A stretch of 64,000 nucleotides of DNA from Microcella sp. (GTDB taxonomy: Bacteria; Actinomycetota; Actinomycetes; Actinomycetales; Microbacteriaceae): positions 1,550,001-1,614,000 of the forward strand of contig NZ_CP075524.1 of the NCBI RefSeq assembly GCF_025808395.1. Reading direction: 5' to 3'. The notes below the pieces were generated by a model, which was not told the DNA's origin, did not search any database, and saw only the letters and a program-made list of their open reading frames with translations. The translations under genes and the position numbers were made by a program. This document shows, piece by piece, positions 9,303-17,603 of the stretch (positions are counted from its first letter, which is position 1; each line of letters begins with the position of its first letter).

Positions 9303-10564
9303 GCGTCGCCCTCACCCTCGAGGTCGGCTCTGTCGCCCTCTGGCGAGAAGTGCGGCCAGACCAGCGTCACCACGGCGCCCTTGCCGACAGACGACTCGAT
9401 GGTGGCATGCCCTCCAGCACTGGCCGTGCGCTCGATGATCGACCGGCGCACCCCGAGCCGAGCATCCGGAATCTGATCGAGCTCGAAACCGCGCCCGTTG
9501 TCGCCGACCTCGATCTCGATCGCGCCGCCGTGCACGCCAGACACCTTGAGCCACCGGCGCACCTCGGGCCCGCCAGCGTGCTGCACGCTGTTCACCATCG
9601 CCTGCACGGCAGCCGAATAGAGCGCTTCGGCCTGCGCAGACGGAATCACCCGGGTGTCGAGCGAGCGAACGCGAATGGCGAAGACCGCCTGCAGCTCGCG
9701 GGCCGTGCCCACGATGCGGTCGGCGAGCTGACGCAGCCGCACCGTCGTGCCGTCGTCTGGCGACACGAGGGCGGCCTCGCGCAAGTGCTGCATCGCATTC
9801 GTCGCCATCTGCGCCGACAGGGCCTTCTGCTCGGGCGACTCGGCGCGAGCGGCCGTCAGCAGCGTCGTCAGCACGCTGTCGTGCACGATCGAGTCGACGT
9901 GCACGCGCTCGACCTCGGTGGCGTGCTGGCGCACCGCGCGGGCGTAGCGGTCGATCGCCGCCCCCTGCGCCTCATCGACCGAGCTCGCGGCGACACGCGT
10001 CATCGTGACGATCACCAGCACGGCGCCACCGAGAATGATCGCGTAGACGGCGTCGAACAGCCCGAGCTCCCAGGGGGCGCCGCCCCCCGCGGGCGTCACA
10101 CGGATCACCCCGTAGATGAGCGGCACCACGATGAGGTAGATGAGCGCACGCCGCACCGTGAACCCGATGGCCGCCGTCGCCGTGGCGACCGTCGTCAACT
10201 GATAGAGCCAGTGGTTGCCGACCTGCGTGACGGCAGGGTCGGCGAGAAAGAACGGCCAGGTCAGGAGCGCGGCGACGTAGACGAACGACACGAGCAGGTG
10301 CGAACCCCGAACCCACCGCTTGATGCTCGAGCAGAACAGGGCGACGACGAGCGAGCCGAACACCGCACCGACCGTGATCGCCGACCACAGCGGCTGGCCG
10401 AGCTCATACTGCCCGAGCAGCAGCGGAACAGCCTGCAGGCCGAAGACGATGCCGAACCAGGCGACCGAGCGCGAGATGACCGTGTCGACCCTCTTGCGAC
10501 TGATCGGGCTGCGAGGGGCCTTGGTCGCGCTCACCGCAGTGGCGACCGGGCTAGGCCGACTCAT
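9299..10564 (-). CDS. Membrane sensor histidine kinase (HisKA_3/NarL-type)
   Basis: Transmits a signal to the LuxR-type regulator encoded just upstream. In 421 residues: about six membrane segments (31-190), a dimerisation helix with phospho-acceptor His228 in VHDSVL, and a C-terminal ATPase with N-box Asn325 (MVNSVQHAG), DNGRGF at 355-360, and G-V-R-R-S-I plus a final G-K-G-A-V-V-T-L strand. ATG 10564 lies 14 nt inside the regulator gene; the longer ORF to 10657 would begin in antisense-like Arg/Ser sequence. The stimulus is unknown, since the sensor part is purely membranous. Confidence 0.88.
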   Translation of the reverse strand: MSRPSPVATAVSATKAPRSPISRKRVDTVISRSVAWFGIVFGLQAVPLLLGQYELGQPLWSAITVGAVFGSLVVALFCSSIKRWVRGSHLLVSFVYVAALLTWPFFLADPAVTQVGNHWLYQLTTVATATAAIGFTVRRALIYLIVVPLIYGVIRVTPAGGGAPWELGLFDAVYAIILGGAVLVIVTMTRVAASSVDEAQGAAIDRYARAVRQHATEVERVHVDSIVHDSVLTTLLTAARAESPEQKALSAQMATNAMQHLREAALVSPDDGTTVRLRQLADRIVGTARELQAVFAIRVRSLDTRVIPSAQAEALYSAAVQAMVNSVQHAGGPEVRRWLKVSGVHGGAIEIEVGDNGRGFELDQIPDARLGVRRSIIERTASAGGHATIESSVGKGAVVTLVWPHFSPEGDRADLEGEGDA

Positions 10565-11288
10565 CACCGTCAGCGTCGAGGCCGGGAAGGATGCCGTCTT
10601 CGACGGCGCGGCGCAGCAGGTCGACCTTCGTCGGCGCGGGGCGACCGACCTCGACATACTTCGCGCGGATGCGATCGAGATACTCTCGCGCCGTCGAATA
10701 GCCGATGCCGAGCTGCTGCGCGGCGAGCTTCAACGGCAGCCCGCTCGCATAGAGGTGCAGAATCTCGCGCTCGCGCCGCCCCAGCTGCGCTTTCGCGAAG
10801 TCGCGGTCGGCGTCGATCGCGCTCGCCCACTCGAGGTTGTTGAGCACTTCGCCGCGCGCGACCGTCTCGGCAGCCGCGATGACCGTGCTCGTCGCCGACG
10901 ACTTCGGAATCACGCCGGCGGCCCCGGCCGCGAGAGCCTCGCGCACGCTCGCCACGCGATCGGCGATCGAGTGCACGAGCACCGCCGAGCCGGTGGCCTG
11001 CACCGCCTTGACGTTCTCGGTCACGCTCGACCCGTCGCCGAGCGACAGATCGAGCACCACGACGTCGGCTTCACGCCCATCGAGCAGCTCGACGAACTCT
11101 GGCACGCTCGCCGCCGTCAGCAGCACGTCGAAACCAGCGTGGGTGAACGCGGCCTCGAGACCGAGTCGAACCGACTCGTGGTCGTCGACGACCGCGACGC
11201 GCACCTGCTTGCTGCTGGAAGCCACCACGAGAGCTGAACCGTACCCTTTGCCGATCGTGGTGCCGATGCCGAGGGGGTTCGGCCGCAC
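10551..11288 (-). CDS. LuxR/NarL-family response regulator
   Basis: DNA-binding output of the two-component system. The 245 residues contain a receiver domain (Asp35-Asp36 acidic pair, phospho-acceptor Asp80 in VVVLDLSLG, Lys in IPKSSA) and a C-terminal LuxR helix-turn-helix (about 165-210: L-G-R-R-E-R-E-I-L, then A-A-Q-Q-L-G-I-G-Y-S-T-A). GTG 11288 is preferred because TAGGGG lies 6 nt upstream, as at other leaderless genes here; GTG 11228 and 11225 are in-frame alternatives giving a shorter N-terminus. Overlaps the kinase gene. Confidence 0.87.
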   Translation of the reverse strand: MRPNPLGIGTTIGKGYGSALVVASSSKQVRVAVVDDHESVRLGLEAAFTHAGFDVLLTAASVPEFVELLDGREADVVVLDLSLGDGSSVTENVKAVQATGSAVLVHSIADRVASVREALAAGAAGVIPKSSATSTVIAAAETVARGEVLNNLEWASAIDADRDFAKAQLGRREREILHLYASGLPLKLAAQQLGIGYSTAREYLDRIRAKYVEVGRPAPTKVDLLRRAVEDGILPGLDADGDESA

Positions 11289-11294
11289 CCGTGC

Positions 11295-11300
11295 CCCCTA
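11295..11300 (-). promoter_or_regulatory. -10 box TAGGGG of the response regulator operon
   Basis: TAGGGG, 6 nt before GTG 11288. Confidence 0.5.
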
Positions 11301-11369
11301 TGTTAGTGGCGCAGCGACCTTCTCGGCGGGATGCGGCGCGCGGCAATTTCTTCGCAGCCGAGGGCCCGC

Positions 11370-12602
11370 TCAGGCCCGAACGAGCGTCGCGACCGCCTCG
11401 ACGTGGTGGGTGTGCGGGAAGAGATCGAATGCCCGGATGCGCGACAGCGAATAGCCGGCCTGCGCCGCGAGGGCGACATCGCGTGCCAGCGCCACCGGAT
11501 CGCAGGCGACATAGACCAGTTGCGCGGGTTCGAGCGACGTCAGCAGGCCCATCACCTCGGTGCCCGCTCCTGACCGCGGGGGGTCGAGCACGACGGTCGC
11601 CGACCGCAGCCGCCCCCGATCACCCGCTGACGCCGACGAGGCGAGCGACCGCAGCCAGCGGTCGACGCGACCGCTCTCTGCCGAGGCCCCCAGCCACTCG
11701 GCGAGATTCTCGCTCGCGTGATCGGTGGCGCGCTCGTCAGACTCGACGCTCGTGATGCGCGTGCTGGCGCCGAAACGGTCGGCGACCGCGGCGGCCAGCA
11801 GACCGACACCGCCGTAGAGGTCGAGGTTGTCGGCGCGCGGGTCGAACAGCGACTCATCGATGGCCTGTTGCACAGCATCGGTCAGGGCAACCGCCGCCGA
11901 ACGGTGCACCTGCCAGAAGCCGGTGTCGTCGAGCCTGAACACTCGCTCGCCGACGCGCTCGGTGATCACCGTGGGCTTCTGATCGCCGAGCACCAGCCGA
12001 GCGTCGCCCCCGCTCGGCGCGAGCACGTCGACGGTGTCATAGCCGAGAAACCGCTCGGCGAACGGAGCCGCGGCCTGCACGGCGGGGGTCGCGAGGGGAG
12101 CATCCGTCACCGGAATCACCGAATGCGAGCGCGACGCCATCGGGCCCAGGCGGCCCTGATCGTCGACGTGCAGGCGAATGCGCGTGCGCCAGCCGAGGCC
12201 GTTCACGGCGTCGTCGCCCGGCAGCGCCTCGACGACGACATCAGACTCGAGACCCGCCATGCGCTGCAGCGCCTCGGCGAGCACCTGCCGCTTGAGCTCG
12301 CGCTGGTGTTCGAGCGCGATGTGGCCGAACTCGGCACCACCGGCCCGGCCACGAGGGTCGCGGTCGATCGCCGCCGCGCCCCAGATGTGGTCGCGGCGGT
12401 GCTCGCTCGGCGAGAGCACCTCGATGGCGTCGGCGCGCCAGAAGCTCTTCTTGCGATCGTCGCTCACGCGGGCGCGCACCGTCTCGCCCGGAATCGCGTC
12501 GCTCACGAAGACCACTCGGCCGTCGAGTCGACCCACGGCGATGCCGCCGTGCGCGATCTTGTCGACGGTCAACTCGATCTCAGTGCCGATGTGCTCACCC
12601 AT
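11370..12602 (-). CDS. Class I SAM-dependent RNA m5U methyltransferase (TrmA/RlmCD-like)
   Basis: Methylates a uridine at C5 in tRNA or rRNA. The 410 residues start with a TRAM RNA-binding domain (about 1-60), followed by a SAM-binding Rossmann fold with N-L-D-L-Y-G-G-V-G, the DPPRSGAG motif, the catalytic cysteine in YVACDP, and a terminal F-D-L-F-P-H-T-H-H-V-E. The iron-sulfur cysteines of RlmD-type enzymes are absent; the equivalent stretch reads G-G-A-E-F-G-H. ATG 12602 is 6 nt after a TAGGGT box. Tails off 69 bp before the response regulator start. Confidence 0.88.
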   Translation of the reverse strand: MGEHIGTEIELTVDKIAHGGIAVGRLDGRVVFVSDAIPGETVRARVSDDRKKSFWRADAIEVLSPSEHRRDHIWGAAAIDRDPRGRAGGAEFGHIALEHQRELKRQVLAEALQRMAGLESDVVVEALPGDDAVNGLGWRTRIRLHVDDQGRLGPMASRSHSVIPVTDAPLATPAVQAAAPFAERFLGYDTVDVLAPSGGDARLVLGDQKPTVITERVGERVFRLDDTGFWQVHRSAAVALTDAVQQAIDESLFDPRADNLDLYGGVGLLAAAVADRFGASTRITSVESDERATDHASENLAEWLGASAESGRVDRWLRSLASSASAGDRGRLRSATVVLDPPRSGAGTEVMGLLTSLEPAQLVYVACDPVALARDVALAAQAGYSLSRIRAFDLFPHTHHVEAVATLVRA

Positions 12603-12608
12603 GTCTCA

Positions 12609-12614
12609 ACCCTA
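12609..12614 (-). promoter_or_regulatory. -10 box TAGGGT of the RNA methyltransferase
   Basis: TAGGGT, 6 nt before ATG 12602; leaderless. Confidence 0.6.
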
Positions 12615-12627
12615 GGTGCCCGCTCCA

Positions 12628-12701
12628 TTCGCAACTCAGGCTGGCGGGCCGGTCGTGCCCGAGCAACCGGGCACATCGGGCCGCTGAGCCTGAGTTGCGA
12701 A
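12628..12701. repeat. 15-bp perfect inverted repeat spanning a divergent promoter region
   Basis: TTCGCAACTCAGGCT (12628-12642) and AGCCTGAGTTGCGAA (12687-12701) are exact reverse complements, separated by 44 bp. The interior is itself partly self-complementary: GTGCCCG 12655-12661 with CGGGCAC 12668-12674. The arms fall near the expected -35 regions of the two divergent genes (RNA methyltransferase and maf). It could be an operator pair or a small hairpin element. Confidence 0.8.
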
Positions 12702-12710
12702 CACCACACG

Positions 12711-12716
12711 TAGCAT
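12711..12716 (+). promoter_or_regulatory. -10 box TAGCAT of maf
   Basis: TAGCAT, 6 nt before GTG 12723. Confidence 0.5.
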
Positions 12717-12722
12717 CGAGGC

Positions 12723-13385
12723 GTGCACCTGTACCTCGCCTCGACCTCGCCCGCCCGCCTCGCGACCCTGCGGGCGGTCGGCATCGAGCCGATCGCCATC
12801 GCACCCGGTGTCGACGAAGAGGCCGCCGTCGAGGCGGCCGCCGCCGACGTGCCGGGCGGCGTGCTGCCCGCCCCCGACATGGTGCAGCTGCTCGCGCGGC
12901 TCAAAGCCGAAGCCGTGCTCGACGCGGCGGTGCTCAGCGAGGCTGGCCTCTCGGCCGACGAGCTCGACGGCTTGATTCTCGGCGGCGACTCGGCCTTCGA
13001 GCTCGACGGCGTCGTCTACGGCAAGCCCCACGAACCCGCCGTGGCTCGCGCCCGCTGGCTGGCCCAACGCGGGCGCAGCGGTGTGCTGCACTCGGGCCAC
13101 TGGCTCATCGATCACCGGGGTGGTCGCGTCAACGGAGCCATCGGGCGGGCATCCCGCGCCACCGTGCACTTCGCCGACGACATCGAGACCGCCGAGATCG
13201 ACGCGTACATCGCCACCGGCGAGCCCCTGCGCGTGGCGGGAGCCTTCACGATCGACTCGAAGGGCGCAGGGTTCATCGACCGCATCGAGGGCGACCCGCA
13301 CACGGTCGTCGGCCTCTCGGTGCCGCTGCTGCGCAAACTCGTGCATGAGCTCGGCGGGCGCTGGACCGATCTCTGGAACCGCTAA
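12723..13385 (+). CDS. maf: Maf-family nucleotide pyrophosphatase
   Basis: House-cleaning enzyme that hydrolyses nucleoside triphosphates (dTTP/UTP or modified forms) to monophosphates. The 220-residue protein shows the N-terminal LASTSPAR phosphate motif (residues 5-12), a central GGDS with a G-K-P-H-E-P loop, and a C-terminal KGAG followed by G-D-P-H-T-V-V-G-L. GTG 12723 lies 6 nt after a TAGCAT box. It precedes the carboxylase alpha gene, an order also found in mycobacteria. Confidence 0.93.
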   Translation: MHLYLASTSPARLATLRAVGIEPIAIAPGVDEEAAVEAAAADVPGGVLPAPDMVQLLARLKAEAVLDAAVLSEAGLSADELDGLILGGDSAFELDGVVYGKPHEPAVARARWLAQRGRSGVLHSGHWLIDHRGGRVNGAIGRASRATVHFADDIETAEIDAYIATGEPLRVAGAFTIDSKGAGFIDRIEGDPHTVVGLSVPLLRKLVHELGGRWTDLWNR

Positions 13386-13399
13386 GGCTTTCGCCCGCC

Positions 13400-13418
13400 T
13401 TTTGTGGGGCACCGCCAA
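13400..13418 (+). promoter_or_regulatory. Putative operator shared by the acyl-CoA carboxylase promoters, copy 2
   Basis: TTTTGTGG, five bases, CGCCAA, identical in half-sites and gap length to 5969-5987. It ends 22 bp before the -10 box TAGGCT. Confidence 0.45.
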
Positions 13419-13440
13419 ACGTCGCGGTCGAGCGCGCCCC

Positions 13441-13446
13441 TAGGCT
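13441..13446 (+). promoter_or_regulatory. -10 box TAGGCT of the carboxylase alpha gene
   Basis: TAGGCT, 8 nt before ATG 13455. Confidence 0.6.
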
Positions 13447-13454
13447 GGGTAACC

Positions 13455-15230
13455 ATGGCCCGCATCAGCAAGGTACTCATCGCCAACCGAGGTGAGATCG
13501 CCGTGCGCGTGATCCGCGCCGCCCGCGACTCGAAGTTCGCCACCGTCGCCGTCTACGCCGACCAAGATCGGGATGCCCGCCACGTGCGCCTCGCCGACGA
13601 GGCGTATGCACTGCACGGCACGACGAGCGCCGAGACCTACCTCGTCATCGACAAGCTGCTCAGCATCGCCCGCCGCTCAGGAGCCGACGCAGTGCACCCC
13701 GGCTACGGCTTTCTCGCCGAGAACGCCGACTTCGCTCGCGCCGTCATCGATGCAGGGCTCATCTGGATCGGCCCCTCGCCCGAGGCGATCGAGAAGCTCG
13801 GCGACAAGGTGAGCGCCCGGCACATCGCCGAGAAGGTGGGGGCGCCGCTCGCGCCCGGCACGCTCAACCCCGTGAGCGGCGCCGACGAGGTGCTCGCGTT
13901 CGTCGACGAGCACGGGCTGCCCGTGGCGATCAAGGCCGCCTTCGGCGGCGGCGGGCGCGGCCTCAAGGTCGCCCGCACGCGCGACGAGGTGCCCGAGCTG
14001 TTCGAGTCGGCGACGCGCGAGGCGATCGCCGCTTTCGGTCGCGGCGAGTGCTTCGTCGAGAAGTATCTCGACAAGCCGCGCCACGTCGAGACCCAGTGCC
14101 TCGCCGACGCGCACGGCAATGTCGTGGTCATCTCGACGCGCGACTGCTCGCTGCAGCGCCGGCACCAGAAGCTCGTCGAAGAGGCCCCAGCACCGTTCCT
14201 CACCGCCGAGCAGACCGACCTGCTCTACTCGTCGTCGAAGGCGATTCTGCGCGAGGTCGGCTACCTCGGCGCCGGCACCTGCGAGTTTCTCATCGGTGCA
14301 GACGGCACCGTCTCGTTTCTCGAAGTCAACACCCGCCTGCAGGTCGAGCACCCCGTCTCTGAAGAGGTCACGGGCATCGACCTCGTGCGCGAGCAGTTCA
14401 GGCTCGCAGAGGGCGAAGCGATCGGCTACGACGACCCCGTGGCGCACGGGCACTCGATCGAGTTCCGCATCAACGGCGAAGATCCCGGGCTCAACTTCAT
14501 GCCGATGCCGGGGCCCGTGCACGCACTGCGCTTTCCGGGAGGGCCCGGCGTGCGCGTCGACTCGGGCGTCACCACGGGCGACGTCATCTCGGGCGCCTTC
14601 GACTCGCTGCTCGCCAAGCTCATCGTCACCGGCAAGACGCGCGAGGATGCGCTCGAACGCTCACGCCGCGCGCTCGCCGAGTTCGAAGTCGCCGGCCTGC
14701 CGACCGTGCTGCCCTTTCACCGCGCGATCGTCGACGACCCGGCGTTCGCGCCCGCCGACGGTGCGCCGTTCACCATCTTCACGCGCTGGATCGAGACCGA
14801 GTTCGACAATCAGCTCGAGCCGTGGAGCGGCTCGCTCGCCGAGCCGACCGCTGCGCCCACCCCGCGCCACACCGTGATCGTCGAAGTCGGCGGCAAGCGG
14901 CTCGAAGTGTCACTGCCCGAGACGCTCATGCCGAGCTCAGCATCCCGAACTCAGACAGCGCTCGCGGCACCGCCCAAGCGACGCACGGGCTCGGCGGTCT
15001 CGGCCGCGGCCTCGGGCGACGCGGTGAAGAGCCCCATGCAGGCGACCGTCATCAAGCTCGCCGTCGCCGAGGGCGACACGGTGGTGGCGGGCGACCTCGT
15101 CGTCGTGCTCGAAGCCATGAAGATGGAGCAGCCGATGACCGCCCACAAAGACGGCACCGTCACCGGCATCAACGCCTCGGTCGGCGAGACCGTCGCCTCG
15201 GGGCACGTGCTGCTCAGCATCACCGACTGA
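13455..15230 (+). CDS. accA3: Acyl-CoA carboxylase alpha subunit (biotin carboxylase plus biotin carrier)
   Basis: Carboxylates its own biotin with bicarbonate and ATP, then hands CO2 to the beta subunit. The 591-residue protein has an N-terminal carboxylase domain (I-A-N-R-G-E-I-A near 9-16), an ATP-grasp region with the glycine-rich FGGGGRGLKVA, the E-V-N-T-R-L-Q-V-E-H-P active-site run, a linker rich in Ala/Pro/Thr (about 460-520), and a C-terminal carrier domain with EAMKM, the biotinyl lysine being Lys556. ATG 13455 fits the -10 box 8 nt upstream. Convergent with lpdA; the stops are 10 bp apart. Confidence 0.95.
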   Translation: MARISKVLIANRGEIAVRVIRAARDSKFATVAVYADQDRDARHVRLADEAYALHGTTSAETYLVIDKLLSIARRSGADAVHPGYGFLAENADFARAVIDAGLIWIGPSPEAIEKLGDKVSARHIAEKVGAPLAPGTLNPVSGADEVLAFVDEHGLPVAIKAAFGGGGRGLKVARTRDEVPELFESATREAIAAFGRGECFVEKYLDKPRHVETQCLADAHGNVVVISTRDCSLQRRHQKLVEEAPAPFLTAEQTDLLYSSSKAILREVGYLGAGTCEFLIGADGTVSFLEVNTRLQVEHPVSEEVTGIDLVREQFRLAEGEAIGYDDPVAHGHSIEFRINGEDPGLNFMPMPGPVHALRFPGGPGVRVDSGVTTGDVISGAFDSLLAKLIVTGKTREDALERSRRALAEFEVAGLPTVLPFHRAIVDDPAFAPADGAPFTIFTRWIETEFDNQLEPWSGSLAEPTAAPTPRHTVIVEVGGKRLEVSLPETLMPSSASRTQTALAAPPKRRTGSAVSAAASGDAVKSPMQATVIKLAVAEGDTVVAGDLVVVLEAMKMEQPMTAHKDGTVTGINASVGETVASGHVLLSITD

Positions 15231-15240
15231 GCTGCGCCGC

Positions 15241-16680
15241 TCAGTCGCGGCTGACGTGCATCGCCCGTGCGGCGTCGGTGATGCCCCCCGAGAGCGAGGG
15301 GTAGACGCTGTAGGCGCGCGCCAGCTGGTCGACCGTGAGACGGTGCTCGATGGCGAGCGCGATCGGCAGGATGAGTTCTGAGGCGCGCGGCGCCACGACG
15401 ACTCCGCCGATGACCGTGCCCGAAGTGCGCGCGACCATGAGCTTGATGAAGCCGTCGGTGACGCCCTGCATCTTGGCGCGCGCGTTGGTCTCGAGCATGA
15501 GCTTGTAGACGCTGCCGCGGGTCTCGCCCTCTTCGACCTGCTTCTGCGAGAAGCCCACCGTGGCGATCTCAGGGGCCGTGAAGATGTTCGACGTCACGTT
15601 GCGCAGCTGAATCGGCGTGACGGCGTCGCCCATCGCGTGGAACACCGCCGTGCGCCCCTGCATCGACGCCACCGAGGCGAGCGGCAGCGAGTCGCTGCAG
15701 TCGCCCACCGCGTAGACGCTCGGCATCGAGGTGCGCGCCACCCGGTTGACGGCGATGTGGCCAGAACCGGTCAACTGCACGCCGGCCTCGTCGAGCCCGA
15801 TGTCGGCGGTGTTCGGAATCGAGCCGACCGCCATGAGGCAGTGCGACCCCTCGATGACGGTGCCGTCGCTCAGGGTCACCTGCACGCCCTCGCCGGTGTT
15901 CACCACTGAGTCGGCGCGACTCTTGGCCATGAGCGTCATACCGTTGCGCAAGAAGACCTCTTCGATGAGGTGCGCCGCGTCGGCGTCTTCGCCTGGCAGC
16001 ACCTGGTCGCGGCTCGAGATGAGCGTCACCTCGGCGCCGAGTGCGCGGTAGGCCGAGGCGAACTCGGCGCCCGTCACACCCGAGCCGACCACGATGAGGT
16101 GCTCGGGAACCGTGTCGAGCGCGTAGAGCTGCGTCCAGGTGAGAATGCGCGAACCGTCGGGCTTCGCGCTCGGCAGCTCGCGCGGCGAGGCGCCGACCGC
16201 CACGATCACGGTGTCGGCGTCGCACTGGTCGAAGTCGGTGCGCTTCTTGCCGTTCCCGGTCGAGACCACCAGTCGGTTCGGGCCATCGAGCCGCCCGTGC
16301 CCGACGATGATGCGCACGCCGGCCTGCAGCAGCTGCTCGCGCATGTCGTCGCTCTGCTCTTGCGCGAGCCGCAGCACGCGCTTGTTGACCTGCGCCAGGT
16401 TGACGGCCACCTCGGGCTTGACCGCTCGCCCGCTCTCACCGCGCGCGAAGAACTGCACGCCCAGGTCGCCGGCGTCACGAATGGCGCCCGCCGCCTCGGC
16501 TGTCGCGATGAGGGTCTTCGACGGCACGACGTCGGTGAGCACGGCAGACCCGCCGACCCCGACGCGCTCGATGAGGGTGACGTCGGCGCCGAGCTGGGCG
16601 CCGGCGAGCGCGGCCTCGTAGCCTCCGGGCCCGCCGCCGAGCACGGCGATGCGGTGTCTGCGGTCGAAAGTCTCTGGCAT
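15241..16680 (-). CDS. lpdA: NAD(P)H-quinone reductase of the LpdA type (flavoprotein disulfide reductase fold)
   Basis: FAD enzyme that passes electrons from NAD(P)H to quinone-like acceptors. The 479 residues contain the FAD dinucleotide fold (GGGPGGYEAAL from residue 15), a second NAD(P) fold (V-V-G-S-G-V-T-G-A-E-F-A), the Y-A-V-G-D-C FAD motif and a C-terminal dimer domain. The redox CxxxxC pair of lipoamide dehydrogenase is missing: the segment reads GGSAVLTDVVPSKT, so disulfide reduction is not expected. Mycobacterial LpdA (Rv3303c) shares this lack, as I recall. ATG 16680 follows GGGAGGA; the ATG at 16698 lies upstream of that site. Confidence 0.9.
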   Translation of the reverse strand: MPETFDRRHRIAVLGGGPGGYEAALAGAQLGADVTLIERVGVGGSAVLTDVVPSKTLIATAEAAGAIRDAGDLGVQFFARGESGRAVKPEVAVNLAQVNKRVLRLAQEQSDDMREQLLQAGVRIIVGHGRLDGPNRLVVSTGNGKKRTDFDQCDADTVIVAVGASPRELPSAKPDGSRILTWTQLYALDTVPEHLIVVGSGVTGAEFASAYRALGAEVTLISSRDQVLPGEDADAAHLIEEVFLRNGMTLMAKSRADSVVNTGEGVQVTLSDGTVIEGSHCLMAVGSIPNTADIGLDEAGVQLTGSGHIAVNRVARTSMPSVYAVGDCSDSLPLASVASMQGRTAVFHAMGDAVTPIQLRNVTSNIFTAPEIATVGFSQKQVEEGETRGSVYKLMLETNARAKMQGVTDGFIKLMVARTSGTVIGGVVVAPRASELILPIALAIEHRLTVDQLARAYSVYPSLSGGITDAARAMHVSRD

Positions 16681-16747
16681 GCGACTATCCTCCCGCATTC
16701 GCGCGAGTGCGCGCTCGCTTCCTGAACGGCGAACGCGCCCGCCTCAC

Positions 16748-16753
16748 TAGGCT
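16748..16753 (+). promoter_or_regulatory. -10 box TAGGCT of purine nucleoside phosphorylase
   Basis: TAGGCT, 7 nt before ATG 16761. Confidence 0.6.
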
Positions 16754-16760
16754 GGCAGTC

Positions 16761-17594
16761 ATGTCGCACACCGCCGTGAATCCGCTCGACGACGAGCACG
16801 CCGACCCCTTCGCCATCGCCCGCCAGGCCGCCGAGCAGCTCGCCGACGCCACCGGGGTCGAGCGCCACGACATCGCGCTGACGCTCGGCTCGGGCTGGGC
16901 CAAGGCCGCCGACCTCATTGGCGAGACCACGCACACGATCGCCGCCCCCGACATCGTCGGCTTCAGCAAGCCGGCGCTCGAAGGGCACGTCGGCACGCTG
17001 CGCTCGGTGCTGCTGCCGAGCGGCAAGCGCGCGCTCGTCATCGGCGCGCGCACCCACTACTACGAGAACCACGGAGTGCGGCGGGTGGTGCACTCGGTGC
17101 GCACGGCCGCGGCGGCCGGCGCGCGCGTCATGATTCTCACCAACGGCGCCGGCGGCATCAAGCCCAGCTGGTCGCCCGGCACGCCCGTGCTCATCAGCGA
17201 CCACATCAACTTGACGGCAGACTCGCCCCTCGAAGGCGCCACCTTCATCGACCTCACCGACCTCTACTCTGCGCGCCTGCGCGGCCTCGCGCGCGAGGTC
17301 GACCCGAGCCTCGACGAGGGCGTCTACGTGCAGAACCGGGGCCCGCACTACGAGACTCCGGCCGAAGTGCAGATGGCGAAAGCCATGGGCGGCCACATCG
17401 TCGGCATGTCGACGGCGCTCGAAGCCATCGCGGCCCGCCAGTCCGGCATGGAGATTCTGGGGCTGTCGCTCATCACCAATCTCGCGGCGGGAATCTCGCC
17501 CGAACCGCTCAGTCATGCGGAGGTCATCCAGGCCGGCAAAGACGCCGAGCCGGTGATCAGCGCACTGCTCGCCCGCATTGTCGCGACGCTCTAG
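16761..17594 (+). CDS. deoD: Purine nucleoside phosphorylase (trimeric type)
   Basis: Splits purine (deoxy)nucleosides with phosphate into base and (deoxy)ribose-1-phosphate. The 277 residues have the phosphate loop L-G-S-G-W, G-A-R-T-H-Y-Y-E, the L-T-N-G-A-G-G-I strand, an N-R-G-P-H-Y-E-T-P-A-E loop and M-S-T-A-L-E-A-I. The late Asn in S-L-I-T-N-L-A-A-G is the residue that in trimeric enzymes favours 6-oxopurines (inosine, guanosine). Followed after 9 bp by a phosphomutase that can use its sugar-phosphate product. Confidence 0.93.
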   Translation: MSHTAVNPLDDEHADPFAIARQAAEQLADATGVERHDIALTLGSGWAKAADLIGETTHTIAAPDIVGFSKPALEGHVGTLRSVLLPSGKRALVIGARTHYYENHGVRRVVHSVRTAAAAGARVMILTNGAGGIKPSWSPGTPVLISDHINLTADSPLEGATFIDLTDLYSARLRGLAREVDPSLDEGVYVQNRGPHYETPAEVQMAKAMGGHIVGMSTALEAIAARQSGMEILGLSLITNLAAGISPEPLSHAEVIQAGKDAEPVISALLARIVATL

Positions 17595-17603
17595 GAGGCA
17601 CCG

